Shown here: one piece after another, positions 23,075-34,142 of the stretch
How positions within the stretch are numbered: the first letter of the stretch is position 1
How the letters are laid out: each line of letters starts with the position of its first letter
Origin: Ampullaceana balthica
Taxonomy: Eukaryota > Mollusca > Gastropoda > Lymnaeidae
DNA length: 64,000 nucleotides
NCBI GenBank assembly: GCA_944989445.1
Contig: CALYLW010001000.1
Span: forward strand, 124,001 to 188,000
Direction: 5' to 3'
Translations under genes and position numbers: made by a program
The notes under the pieces: model-generated
What the model was told of the DNA's origin: nothing
What the model saw: the letters and a program-made list of their open reading frames with translations, nothing else
Databases searched by the model: none

Positions 23075-23397
23075 TAAAGTACGTAACACTCCAGAGGGGA
23101 GTAGGGGGTTTAAGAAAGTGTGACAGTCAGTGTCCGGTAATGTGTGACGTCACAGTGTTTTATATTAAATTTCAATTATTTTGTTAATAAAAAAGAAATT
23201 TTTTGTTCAAAAGAGTGACGAACTTTGGGGGGCGGGGTCCAAGATTTGTATCATTTTGTGATGGGGGGGGAGGGGGTAAAAATTGACAAAAACAGCGTTA
23301 AGTACTTTGCGGGGTCCAAGATTTGTATCATTTTGTGATGGGGGGGGAGGGGGTAAAAATTGACAAAAACAGCGTTAAGTACTTTATGGACGGCCCC
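23075..23397. repeat. GGGGCCGTCC-family MITE, left end lost
   Basis: The right end AGTACTTTATGGACGGCCCC is intact; the left starts inside the arm at TAAAGTACGTAACACTCC. The arms are G-rich with GTGTGACGTCACAGTG-like sequence. A 77-bp segment of the right arm is tandemly doubled (23232-23385). Confidence 0.75.
23232..23385 (+). repeat. 77-bp tandem duplication inside a MITE arm
   Basis: GCGGGGTCCAAGATTTGTAT begins at 23232 and again at 23309. The two copies are identical as far as I can read and run through TTAAGTACTTT. Recent slippage or unequal exchange is likely. Confidence 0.85.
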
Positions 23398-23553
23398 AAT
23401 AAGATTTTAGTTTTAGATATCGTTCGGCATCATTCTCACGGTAAAAACCGTGTGGCAGTGTGAGTGTGAATAATGCTAGGGACCAGGGCCAGGGCTATCT
23501 TAACTATCTAGGGCCTAGGCATTATGCCACGGTCAAAACCGTGTGAATAACGC

Positions 23554-24790
23554 TTGCCTTTATTTTTGTTGAAATATTAGGCCTAGATTCATTATAGTGA
23601 GTTTTGTTTGTTATAGTTATAGTCAATAGTCTAATATAATCCCAAGAAAATGATCTTGTTAAGTTATAGCGGGGGTTCGTAAAACGGGGGTCTACTAGTC
23701 TACTGTCTACGACAGTCTACGTCACGTCGTGCACGTCTACTGCAATATTGATAATATAATGCATTTATTTATCATTTAATTAAATTAAAAACGTAAGTTC
23801 TCACGAGAAAATTTAATTTCGCTGTTAAATAATATAATATACCTATCTTGAATTTGTTATGGAAAATAATAACTTACTTGCCTTAGTCTTATTAGTTTCG
23901 CAGCTGAGCTTAGGCTTAGGACTTAGGGCTAGGCTTAGGTTAATAATAGTATTATTATAAGTTGATCTAATTTCTAACAAGGTCAATCAACTTTTAAAAA
24001 GTTGTATTTTTGAAGGCATTTATCATAAATAAAATATTTTAATAATAAATAAATGTAACGTAACTCATCATGGTTTAACTTCCACGTATTTAATTAAGCA
24101 TGGAGTTATTAAATTTAAATAATTATCATTGATATTTTCCTTGTTTTAACAATTGTTTGATTTGTTAGAATCATGGATTTATTATTTTAATCACGTGTCA
24201 TTTAGGAATAAGGAACCTATACTAATAAAGGGACGTAACTTGGTGGAGTGCGTGTCGTGTTGATGTTGCGAAGGCTTCGGTGACATTATTTTTCCCAGGG
24301 ACAATACTAAAAATTGGAGGTTGGTCATTCTAATCAATATTAAGTTGTTTTCTGGATTTTTAAAATATTATTTTAGCCACAAACGACTCCACTTCAATAA
24401 TCATTGATTTTTTGGACATATTTTTTAAGTTAATCTAAATATAATTTATAATTCTTTTTTTTTCATTAATCTTATTTTATCCAGATTTTATTCATTAGTA
24501 GTGACATTAGTATTAGTTTAGGCTTTCGTCTTAGTCTTAGTCTTAATATACTAGTACTAGTATAGTTAAGTTAAGTATAGCCTAGTTAAATTGGTTTAAG
24601 TGACTCGAGCGACCGGCCGTAATTATAATTGATTATGGGATTGAGTTTGATATTAGTATTTGCCTGGGACAGCCCTTGCCTTAGCCTTGGCCTTAGAGAC
24701 TACTAGTCTACTAGTACTAGACTATCAAAGGTAGACATTTTACTGTTATATAGTTATATTAATATTATGAAGTATTTGTTAGTATGAAGT
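23554..24790. other. Spacer between the two T elements, no gene
   Basis: AT-rich, with runs of CTTAGG/CTTAGT words (about 23910-23950 and 24510-24560) and CTAGTACTAG palindromes. No ORF with a family signature. Confidence 0.45.
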
Positions 24791-25061
24791 GATTATCCCC
24801 ACGGTTTGGGCCATGAGAATAACGACGAGCATTATCCGCACGGCTCGTTGTCGCATGCGTCTTCTAGTGGCTGGCCACGAAAAAAAAACGCACCCAGTGT
24901 AGACAAAATAATCGCCGATATCACTCAATTTAAATTTAGACTAAAATGTAATTTATATGCTAATACTTATTAGGCCCCTACTTATTAATTAAAATTTCAT
25001 GATTACTGAAATTTTAAAGTAGCCTGTAGCCTAGTAGCACTGCCATAAAACTTGATTGGTG

Positions 25062-25918
25062 GGCTGGTTATCGTTTCCGTGGCCAAGATGATGGCCGGGA
25101 TAGTGACATCACTTTGACGGTTGCTATACACAAGTTACAATTTTTTGTTTTTAATGGATTACCTCCCTTTGCCATTTTATTTTACTCGGTACGCGTCACT
25201 AGTCATCGAGAATTAAAGGGGTGGGGTATGGGGAGGGTCCCCCTCCCCAATTGAATTTTTATATACAATTAATGGAAAGGAAAGGGGGTGGGGTTGAACC
25301 TCCCCTTTGGCATTTATGAAACTCATTACATGCTGCACTATATGCTATGATGCGCATGTAGATGCACAACAGCCCGCGAACATTCCTGGCGGGAAAATTC
25401 TTTTCGCCTGAAATTCCGGGTGCAGTAGCATCGCGGTTGAAAGTTTTCTGAATTTTTGTGTAAAATTGTTCAAAAAGGAAAGTGAATTTTTCAAACTGGA
25501 AGTGTCAGGGTTAGGTTCAGCTATAGAATTTTAGGGTTAGGTTTAGCTATAGAATTTTAGGTTAAGGTTAGGTTTAGTTTTAATAGTTTTTAAAAAGTGT
25601 ACCCTTCCCGGCCTTCCCATATTGGTGATTCAGACTTATGAACAGTATCATTTTTTTCTTACTATTTTGCACTGTTTTCCAAACTCTGCAGGTTGCTAAA
25701 ATAGCCTATAATTTTTATAGTAACATTTTGCTGTTTTCCAAAATTGTCATGTTTCTAAAAAAGCTACAAATTTGAGAATCTCTGTTTCCCCTCCCCCCCT
25801 CTAAATTCCAATGGTTTGCACTACTTTCCGGGGCTCACGTGCCTTAGCAACAAAGATGACCACCGGAAATGATTGGCCGCCATCTTGGCCACGGCGGCAC
25901 GCAAACGATAATTTACCA
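25062..25918. mobile_element. 857-bp TIR element inserted in T copy 2
   Basis: Inverted ends: GGCTGGTTATCGTTTCCGTG with CCAAGATGATGGCC inward, and at the right the complement of GGTAAATTATCGTTTGCGTG with CCAAGATGGCGGCC. ATTGGTG occurs on both sides (25055-25061 and 25919-25925), 7 bp exact. Copy 1 reads through at the corresponding place (GATTGGTTTACATTTAATGA near 17518). It contains a short TTAGGGTTAGG-rich repeat at 25503-25580. No transposase was recognised. Confidence 0.75.
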
Positions 25919-26366
25919 ATTGGTGTCCAAGTAGTGATAATTACTTCTAATTTTAAAATAACGAGTTTTTCATCAGCTTCTCCAGGTGAGTGGTTAGTCT
26001 AAGTTTAGTTGCATTATTGGTAAGCGGCTCGAAGCCCAGGACGGTCTCACATGGTTTTACAACCACAATGAAGGTGCTGCTTGCAAACACTCAAGCAGGC
26101 TCTTTCCCAGAAACATTTTATTACCCCCCCCCGGTCTTATCTATTCTGTTAGTCACTGTTACAGACTCTCACTTAAATTTATATGCTATACCATTATATC
26201 GTCTTACGCTTTTGCATGCTTTAAAATACTTTAAATTAACTTAATGGATTTATGATAACCACAGGTACGATGCTATTTTTGGGAAGAATAATAATTAGCC
26301 GCTTTATTTATAGAGTTTCGTCCAATTATGATTGAAATTTAATAAAGGTACTTATAATATATAGTA

Positions 26367-27204
26367 AAGTCAAACCTCTCATAACGAGATTAATTCGTTC
26401 CAGAGTCTTACTCGTTAAGTGAAACACTCGTTATACGAAACATTTTCCCCATACAAATCAATGTAAAATATGATAATCCATTCCATGCTGACAAAAAATC
26501 TCATTTTTCAAAAAAAAATTTATTAACATTTATTCAAATAAAATTACTTATGAATTGTTTAAGAGCGAAACAACTAGAATACAATTTAGATTTGAAAAAA
26601 AACGTAAACAAAAATATGAATTTATGACAAATAATTATTCCTTTTTTAACTAGAAAACTGTTAAAGACATTTTTTTGCATACGCTTCAAAATTTGGCGAA
26701 AATGTGTTGTAACCGTTTCGTAGACATTTGTGACACTCCATTTGAAGCATCCATCTCCTTAATTGTTCCTTAGGATAGTGCAGATTGTTGATGTTGGCCT
26801 ATTGTAGTATTGTTCTCTCTTTTCAATGGTTTTTTGTTTCATTTCAACATATTTTTTCTCTCTCTTATGATTGTCTTCTTGTGGGTTTTTTTTCGAAGAC
26901 ATTTTAGCACAAATTATTACAATTTGCACATAAAAAAAATTACTGTCTGAATACAAAATTTATAAAAACAGTTGATCACACACATAAACAATACGCTAAC
27001 AGACCGAGTGCTTAACACAGAATAATACATCAGGGCTGAAGTGCCGACTCACTAATGAATTTCCTGGAAAAGGGGACTTTCCCTTTCTGCGTCACTCGTT
27101 ATGCAAATCTTCGCTCGTTAAGGGAGCAACTTTTTCAAAAAAAAGTTTTGCTCGTTATGCGAAAATCTCATTATGAGGGGTGCTCTTTATGAGAGGTTTG
27201 ACTG
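26367..27204. mobile_element. Tigger/pogo-like element, 838 bp
   Basis: The left end after TA is AAGTCAAACCTCTCATAACG; the right end, complemented, is CAGTCAAACCTCTCATAAAG. TA flanks both sides (26365-26366 and 27205-27206). A relic of the transposase N-terminus lies on the minus strand at 26759-26902. Most of the transposase is deleted. Confidence 0.85.
26759..26902 (-). pseudogene. Tigger/jerky-type transposase N-terminus fragment
   Basis: From ATG at 26902 the frame reads MSSKKNPQEDNHKREKKYVE, then a KTIEKREQ helix and YNRPTSTICTILRN, the helix-turn-helix of CENP-B/jerky/Tigger DNA-binding domains. The frame is lost soon after and no DDE domain follows. Confidence 0.75.
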
Positions 27205-27718
27205 TATAGAGAATAAAAATACAAATTTGAATGCACTGGAACAGTTAATAATAGTTTTATAACAGCTAAATCCATAGTATTAATGATTAATCATTAATTA
27301 ACGGTATGCAGGTCCGCTCAGATTGTTGCTAAAATTGATACAAATATAAGATTCCAGTCACTTGAATAATTTAATTATTTTTATACCCTTCAAACCAAAA
27401 GATGTCAATAAGCAATGCTACATAAATAATAAGCAGTAAAAGTAAAAGAATTTAGATATCGTTTTGCATCATTCTCACGATAAAAACCGTGCGGCAGTGA
27501 TAATAATGCTGGGCATTATCCACACGGTTTACCGTGAGGATAACGTTGGACGTTATTCTAGCTGCCAAAACCAGTCGAATAATGCATATATTAATACATG
27601 TATGGCCATGACTAATTTTTAAATTTACTTACTATGACTATGAGTAAGTTAAATAAGTACTATGACTAAAAAAAATTTTTTAATGCGCTAATTGCTAACT
27701 TGCCTAACACTGTCCATG

Positions 27719-28045
27719 CTAGACTAGCATGCTTGTTGTGCTCTGATGTTCAAAAAGTCTTCTAATTTTTCTTAAATTTTCACGTTCACACCGTTTCAAA
27801 AATTTCTGAATACTGTTCCACAATTTTGGTGCCGCCAATGCAAATAAAGGGACTTCACCCTGTATCCATCCACTCCAGGAACTTTCAGAAGGGACTTTGT
27901 AAAGATTGCAGTGCCTTTCGAAATACATGTTCCGCTATTAATTCCTTCAAATACTGTGGCGCTCAACTGTCCATACAGTACAGCCATCAGATGGTGACAC
28001 AATCTTATGTTCTCTTCTTTCAGCCAGTGTAGCTCCCGAAGTGTT
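27719..28045 (-). pseudogene. L2/CR1-like LINE, reverse transcriptase C-terminal fragment
   Basis: The minus strand starts with TLRELHWL (near 28045) and, after frame changes, reaches APKLWNSIQKFLK and an LRKIRRLF helix. This is the usual order at the C-terminus of L2/CR1 reverse transcriptases. The hAT at 28075 was inserted just beyond its 5' side. A different family from the LINE at 12862-13780. Confidence 0.65.
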
Positions 28046-28504
28046 GGTTTAATGTGCTCTGACTTTCTCTAGTCTAGGGATTGGCAAACTTTTTTGCCTG
28101 TTACCCCAAAATTTAAAATTTTATGTTGCCGTCACCCCAAAATATAAAATGTTATGTTGCCGTCACCCCCGAAGGCGCCAGGTCCTGCCCACACCACTTG
28201 GGCGCTTTGGGAGCCTTGTAAGCCAACAGATCGAGGGCTAAGCCCCAGCCGAAAACGCATCTGATGAGTTTTAGAAGACTTACAAGTGTCTAAAAATGAC
28301 CCGAAGCGGATTTTGTGTATGTGTCACGTATGCATCACGAGTGTATTGCGTGATTGTATGACGGAGAGGTCACGTGAGTGAAAGCGTGGGAAGAAATAGT
28401 CGTTCCCATTGGCTAAGAAGGTTAGAAGGATCAGTTGTCAGAGAACTTCCGTAGTGGAAGGACGGAATGTGTGCCTGTGTATTCCACATTTTATAACCTT
28501 AAAT

Positions 28505-29681
28505 CGGTGTTGTCCAACTGGTGTGCCACGGCACACAGTGCCGCGAGAAAATTTTAGTGTGCCGCGAAAGATTTAAAAAATACCATAAATTGTTAGGCTT
28601 TTCGAACCTTCAAGTTTTGAAGAAAAAAAATATCCTTAACCGAAAAAGAATTGAATAAAAACGTTTCATGTTTGTATTGTTCTGGTTGTGAGAATCTCTT
28701 GAAAGCTACAAAATTTGTCTCCTCCATTGGGAATAAATATCTGTTGTAAGTAAATAAAAACCCTTTCCTGCTGTTCTTTTTTTAAAAAAACTTTTAATTT
28801 CGGACGGCTAGGGATAATTTTTTGAAGAGAAGCCAGAAGGATTCCAGCGAGCATCAAAATGGAGAGAGAGCTGCGAAATCCAAGAAGAATGTTACCAAAC
28901 GGAGATATCACGAGGAATATCTTGAGTATGGTTTCATACAATGTGCAAATGATCCTTCTCTTCCGTTTTGTCTTAATTGATAATTGTAACATGGCATTGT
29001 CCAACAAGTCCATGAACCCCAGTAAACTGAAGCGGCATCTGAACTCAAATCATCCAGGATTGAAAGACAAGCCGAAAAGTTATTTCGCATCCATTCGGTC
29101 CAACTTAGAGCAGTAATCAAAAATAATGAAGACATTTTCCTCAATTCCTGTCAAAGCTCAGTTAGCAAGCTATAAAATTGAGAATCTTTTGGTCAAACAA
29201 AAAAAATCTCATTTGGACGCTGAGACAATCATATTGCCGTCTTTACGAATCGCAGTTGGGACCCGACGCTGTTGAAAAAATAAATAAGATTCCACTGTCT
29301 CGCCAGACGATGGGACGTCGGATTACTGACATTTCGACAGATTTGGACAATCAAATTAAAGAGCATTTTGCGGAAGCCGACGACATCCAAAAGCTCTGGG
29401 CAATGCAAATGGATGAAAGTACTGACATCAGCTGAAAGGCGCAACTGCTCGCATATGTCAAACGTGAAAGACTGCAGATGATAGACAGAGAAATGAGAGT
29501 TTGCTTATCCAGCAATGAGCCGCGTTTTGAGCTCATCGTCTCCAAAGAAAACGCTCAAGTATCTCATTAATTATGAAACATCTTTTGAATAAACACTGAT
29601 TTCTTTTTTTTTGTGAGGTGTGCCGCGAAATTGTTTTTACCAGTTTAGTGTGCCATGACGATTTTCGGTTGGACAACACTG
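28505..29681 (+). mobile_element. 1,177-bp hAT nested in another hAT
   Basis: The left end is CGGTGTTGTCCAACTGG and the right end GGTTGGACAACACTG. CCTTAAAT occurs exactly on both sides (28497-28504 and 29682-29689). The arms contain GTGTGCCACGGCACAC-type sequence. It carries only the N-terminal third of a transposase; the catalytic C-terminus is deleted, so it is non-autonomous. Confidence 0.95.
28862..29435 (+). pseudogene. hAT transposase N-terminal fragment (ZBED/SCAND3-like)
   Basis: A frame reading KKNVTKRRYHEEYLEYGF, then CANDPSLPFC, breaks near 28975 and resumes as NMALSNKSMNPSKLKRHLNS and NHPGL (BED finger Cys and His residues). A second segment has PLSRQTMGRRI and AMQMDESTDIS, the first catalytic Asp region, before a stop at 29433. 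The remaining catalytic and dimerisation parts are absent. Confidence 0.8.
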
Positions 29682-30019
29682 CCTTAAATTATAATTCTTG
29701 TATAAAATATAAATATTAAAGTTGTTTTACTGAAACCAATTCTTCAGGGGATTATTGTGTACAAGATTATGTATTGAGAGAACGCCTACAAGAGAGTTAC
29801 ATATTAATAAGTAAAACCAGTTTCATGGACAGTATGATGCAATTATAAAAGTTAACAGTCGAATATAATATTATTGTTTCACAAGCAGAGCTTAACGATG
29901 AAACATACAGTGCTTAACTTCAATTTTGCGATTTCTCTCACTTGCAAAAGCGAAAAACCACTTTTAGGACACAACATAGCTGGAGCTCCATCAACAGACA
30001 CAGCAATAGTCTTCCCATT

Positions 30020-30415
30020 TTAAATTAACCGTTTCAAAGTATTCATTAACTTTATTGAATCCATCAATTCTTTGACATTGCAGTTCGAGGGGAGCACAAA
30101 ACAACATTTCCTATCCATTGTTTGTAAACCTTTGTATCGAACATAAACCATAAGCTGCTCATTACTACTGATATCAGTGGTCTCATCAAGCTGAATAGCA
30201 AAGAATTTACTCTCATTTATAGAAGAAAGTACTTGTTGCTGGACATTTTTGGCCAAAGTAGAAGTTCTGTCTTTCACAACTTTTGCGGACAAAGGTATTG
30301 AATTTAGTTTCATACATGAATCATAAGTGGTTAACTTCAATTTTGGAATTCCTCTCTCTTGCAAAAGCCGAAAAATCTTATTAGTAAACCGTGCCTTTTG
30401 TAAATATATGTACAC
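30020..30415 (-). pseudogene. hAT transposase fragment, minus strand
   Basis: A 131-codon frame contains IPLSAKVVKDRT, then FAIQLDETTDISSNEQLMVY, the conserved segment around the first catalytic Asp of ZBED5-like hAT transposases. The rest of the protein is missing. It belongs to the host element 28075-30547. Confidence 0.8.
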
Positions 30416-30625
30416 ATGACAGATTTATTTATTTTTTTTAAATTTTAATTAAAATATTAAAATCTGGGGGATTTTATATGTCCCAAAATGAGACTGTTTT
30501 ACCCCCAGGTAAAAATGGGGTAATTTATCCCTGTTCGCCGACGCCTGCTCTAGTCACTATACCATTGCAAGCACTACTGTCAATACTATTCTATATTACT
30601 TTAATCTAAGTCAAGTAATTGAAAT

Positions 30626-30660
30626 NNNNNNNNNNNNNNNNNNNNNNNNNNNNNNNNNNN
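30626..30660. other. Assembly gap, 35 N
   Basis: A run of N. It removes the left terminus and left target duplication of the hAT that follows. Confidence 1.
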
Positions 30661-31220
30661 ACGGACCCCCAGGGGTCCGCGGGACCTTTCAGGGGGTCCG
30701 TGGAAAATAAAAATTGATTTGGGGGTCCCTGAACAACGTCAAGGGGTCCGCGGAAGGTTTAAAAATCAAATAATGAAACTCATTAATTTTTTTATTATTA
30801 TTGAAATTATAATAAATAATAATAAATAAAATAGTATGTGAATGCCTTTTCTACTAATTAAATACCATCTTAGGTGCTATCCTTCATGGATACAATGTTG
30901 TTTTACGTAAAAAATAGTTTTAGAACTACTGTAATTCCCACATCTATAACCAATCAAAATACTTGGTTTATTGAAATGTCAAGCTTCGTGCAGATGAAAT
31001 GCCGAATTCCCTATAACTATAAGTAGAAATATACACGATTTTAACTTGAATCTACGAGTGTTGCAAGGTTGTGTATTATTCGATATGTCGGGAAGTTATA
31101 TTTATCTAAATTGTATCCTATCATCAAATGTTTTTAATAGGGCTTTACTGTAGCATTCCATTGAAAACGTTAATAATTCTTAACAGTGGTCTGTTACAAC
31201 AGATAAGAGAATGAGTGAGC

Positions 31221-31370
31221 CAAAGGCTGGATTTAGACTTGATGGGGCCCTAAGCTTTTTAAGGACCTTTTGAATTCTAGTGACAAATATGAAAACAAAC
31301 TTCCGGGGGCCCCCAAGAAGGCAGAGGCCCTAAGTTATAGCTTGTTTAGCACGCAGGTAATTCCAGAACT
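31221..31370. mobile_element. 150-bp hAT MITE with exact 8-bp duplication
   Basis: Ends CAAAGGCTGGATTTAG and TAATTCCAGAACT; GAGTGAGC occurs at 31213-31220 and 31371-31378. The interior is rich in GGGGCCC. It is nested inside the hAT at 30661-32713. Confidence 0.85.
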
Positions 31371-31630
31371 GAGTGAGCCGAAGAAACAATGCCGACAATA
31401 TGGTGTTAATGAATATTTGAAGTATGCCTAAATGTTTGGAAACAGATACGAAACGTGAAACGTTATTTACCGAATTTAAAAAAAAAGGTTTGAAGTTAAA
31501 GCATTACACTTGAATTTCTGGCATACTTAAAACATGCTGTACCAAATGTATTTTCAGTAAATTGAGTCATTCATCAGCATAAAATATTCCAAAAAATCTT
31601 AGTGAAAGTTTGCATGGATAGCTACATTTT

Positions 31631-32526
31631 GTCATTAGAGCAATTAGTAAAATCAAAAGGAATGCCTTCGATGAGAGATTATTTGCTCACCACGGTTTGG
31701 AAAATGAAGAAGAAGACTATAATGGATTATTTATTCACACAGAAGTACGCTGGTTATCATCACGTACATATTTAAATCGATTTTATACTCTCTTTGATTC
31801 ATTGTCCAAATTCCTGGAAAACAAAGACAATTGGCATCACAATTAACTAAAAAAATGACATATCCTTTATGAATGATTTATTTACCCAACTTTAACAAAA
31901 CTAATTTGAAATTAGAGCTACTACAAGGTAGCCAATTAAATTTAATCAAAACTAAAAGCGTTATATCTGAGTTTGTTGCAAATCATTTTGTTTGCAAACA
32001 AAACTTAGGAACAGGAGAATGTTGTCAGTTTTCAAATCTTTTGAAATTGCCACATAGTTAAAGGTTTGCTTGCTTACTATAAAAAATTAACGGCTCTTCG
32101 TGCAGACATTTTGTAGGCATTTGCCACTATCGGATATTTCCGACTGGCAGTTGAGCTCTTTAGCGCATGGACAAACTCAGATCCCAAACACAGATGAATA
32201 CATACTAATACAGGAGCAGCTTATTGAAATATCCACAAATGAGGAACTTATACTACTGTTTGAACTAGGATACCACAAATTCTGGTTACAAAGTCAGATC
32301 CCAATTTTATATAATGCATTATGGGTTATTGTACAGAATTTTTTGACTGTTTTCCTGTCTTTCTATTTGGTAGAACGAAGATTCAGTAGCGTTATGAGCC
32401 TCATCATAAAAACAAAACAAAAAAATAAATTAAATAAACGACTAGAAATTGGTGCTCGTGAGGATTTGCGGTTCCTACACACAAACATTGAGTCAGGCAT
32501 AAATACACTCATAAAATCTCATCACG
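31631..32526 (+). pseudogene. hAT transposase relic (ZBED5-like)
   Basis: A frame from 31631 reads ISKIKRNAFDERLF, then GLFIHTEVRWLSSRTYLNRF, and ends at a stop near 31843. After decayed sequence, a frame from 32100 carries the hAT C-terminal region with YLVERRFSSVMSLIIKTKQK and a RLEIGAREDLRFL helix. At least two stops or frameshifts lie between. Confidence 0.8.
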
Positions 32527-32721
32527 TTAATCCAAGTTTTTTTTTCAATGTTATCTTAAACAATAATTTTAATAAATACCGTACTTTTCATCAAAATGTT
32601 GCTTTTGTAATTTTTGTACTATGCATTTATAAAGTTTTTTTTTACTTGGGGGTCCGTGGGGAAATTTTGAGTATAAAAGGGGTCCGTGGGTCAAAAAAGT
32701 TTGGGAACCACTGGTCTAAAT

Positions 32722-34142
32722 AAACTAAACTAAATGATTATCGCTTACTGCTAATATATTTATTTTCAAAGGGCATGACAATTTATGAAATAAAAACGTT
32801 TAAAATGTAACTTTCACTTTTCACAGCATTAATATGATTATGACTAAAGCATCACATATTTCATTGTTCCATGCTTGAATAAAAATATGTAATTATCTTT
32901 TGTGCTATGAATATTTCAACTGGTTCCTTACATATTACATACCTAACCTGTTTGGCTTCCTTTGTTAATTTTGTTTTTAAATGTGAAAAAACTTGCTTTG
33001 CAAAAAAAAATTAATGTGTGTGTTTCCTGGTTACCTCATATTATCGTGAATAAAATATAACCTCATTACAATCCTGAATTGAATTTTATTTAAGTATAAC
33101 CAGTTTAAATGGGGCTAATCTTTGATGCAAAACTTCTGATTTTATGTAATGTAGTTTTAATTCAATTTCAGCTATCCGCTTAAAGATTTTGGTTGTGAAT
33201 TTAAATATTTTACTTATTGTATTTACTGCATGTCAACTTTTCTTAAATCAATATCAAAGCATTAAATTTAATATTTTGATAGTTCTGTACAATACATCAG
33301 TTTATCCAGCTATTACTGAAACACAAATAATAAAAGGGATAATAAGTTTCAGAAAGGAAAGAAAACCTAGGCCTATGGGATGTTAATTTGTACTTGGGTT
33401 AAGTCATGTGTTAGGTACATTTGATTTGGTCATCATCTCCAATTCTGCAACTGTCTTTCTTTGGGAGATTTTCAGAAAGTTTTAACTTATCTGATTTTGA
33501 TAAAGGGCATTTTTTTTTAATTAATAAAAATTTTGTTTAAATGTTAATTTTATTTATATCTGCATTCCATTGATTCTGATGTAACAATGGTAGATGTTAA
33601 CATTTATGTCACCACCAATTATTGGGCGACTATAATATTGGGAATAGTTATAGTTATATTGGGTTGTAAGTCTGATACTTAAAAATAAAGAGTATACTAT
33701 TTGATAATTAGGGATTGTATTTATAACATCTGAAAGGGGGATGATAGAAATGGTTAGGATGGCAAGGTATATTAATTTAATTTAGATTATACATTGTCAT
33801 TTTACATCACATTAGTTCCATGTATTTACTACTCTTTGATCCTAAATGAAAGATTTGTTGCAAAATATTTTTGCTTTATGTTTCATAAATTTGTAATAAA
33901 GGCTTTATTTATGTAAATCCACAGGTCATATTTGCCTGCACAATTATCCCTGGAGTTCTTATTCCACATGTTGGTCTACATAGAACTTGTAAATAGTTTT
34001 AAACGAGAATTCAGAAGATTCAATGGACATGGCAAAAGTTGTACTCACTTCAACTCTATAAATGATAATGATACAAAGCTAGCAACCATTCTGATTATCC
34101 TTTGATATTTTCTCAGTTGCTTATATTTGTGCTTTCATCACT
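32722..34142. other. 5' flank of the first TMEM165 gene, no other gene seen
   Basis: AT-rich, no TIRs or repeats recognised. The promoter and 5' UTR of the gene starting at 34143 should be here, but I could not place a TATA box or first splice site with confidence. Confidence 0.45.

Larger units (their letters stand above)
17301..23553. mobile_element. TIR element T, copy 1, split by several insertions
   Basis: The left end TTATTCGCACGGTTTTGGCA pairs with the right end, whose complement reads TTATTCACACGGTTTTGACC. The element's own sequence is 17301-17937 and about 22700-23553 and aligns along its length with copy 2 at 24791-27594. Everything between (tRNA-Val repeat units, hAT, SINE) is later insertion; a LINE tail (22813-22868) and a MITE (23075-23397) sit in the right part. 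The right arm carries further short palindromes of the ACGGT/ACCGT type. No ORF of its own and no target duplication was determined. Confidence 0.7.
24791..27594. mobile_element. TIR element T, copy 2
   Basis: Homologous to copy 1 (17301-17937 plus 22700-23553) in the same orientation. The left end is ATTATCCCCACGGTTTGGGC and the right end, complemented, is ATTATTCGACTGGTTTTGGC. Two later insertions break it: 25062-25918 and 26367-27204. Removing them leaves about 1.1 kb. Comparison with copy 1 supplies empty sites for both. Confidence 0.7.
28075..30547. mobile_element. hAT element with exact 8-bp duplication, host of a second hAT
   Basis: The left end is TAGGGATTGGCAAAC; the right end, complemented, is CAGGCGTCGGCGAAC. 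CTCTAGTC flanks it at 28067-28074 and 30548-30555. Inside are CCGTCACCCC repeats near the left end, a transposase relic on the minus strand (30020-30415) and a complete second hAT (28505-29681). A deleted relative is at 15529-16442. Confidence 0.9.
30661..32713 (+). mobile_element. hAT (ZBED5-like) element, left end in the gap
   Basis: The right end, complemented, is CAGTGGTTCCCAAACTTTTT, the typical terminus of this hAT clade; the arms repeat GGGGTCCGTGG. The likely right target copy is GTCTAAAT (32714-32721). The left end would fall in the N run. It contains a broken transposase (31631-32526) and a nested 150-bp MITE (31221-31370). Confidence 0.85.

Noticed and set aside
25503..25580. Interstitial telomere
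   Set aside because: TTAGGG words occur in a longer 26-27-bp repeat with intervening TTTAGCTATAGAAT, not as a hexamer array.
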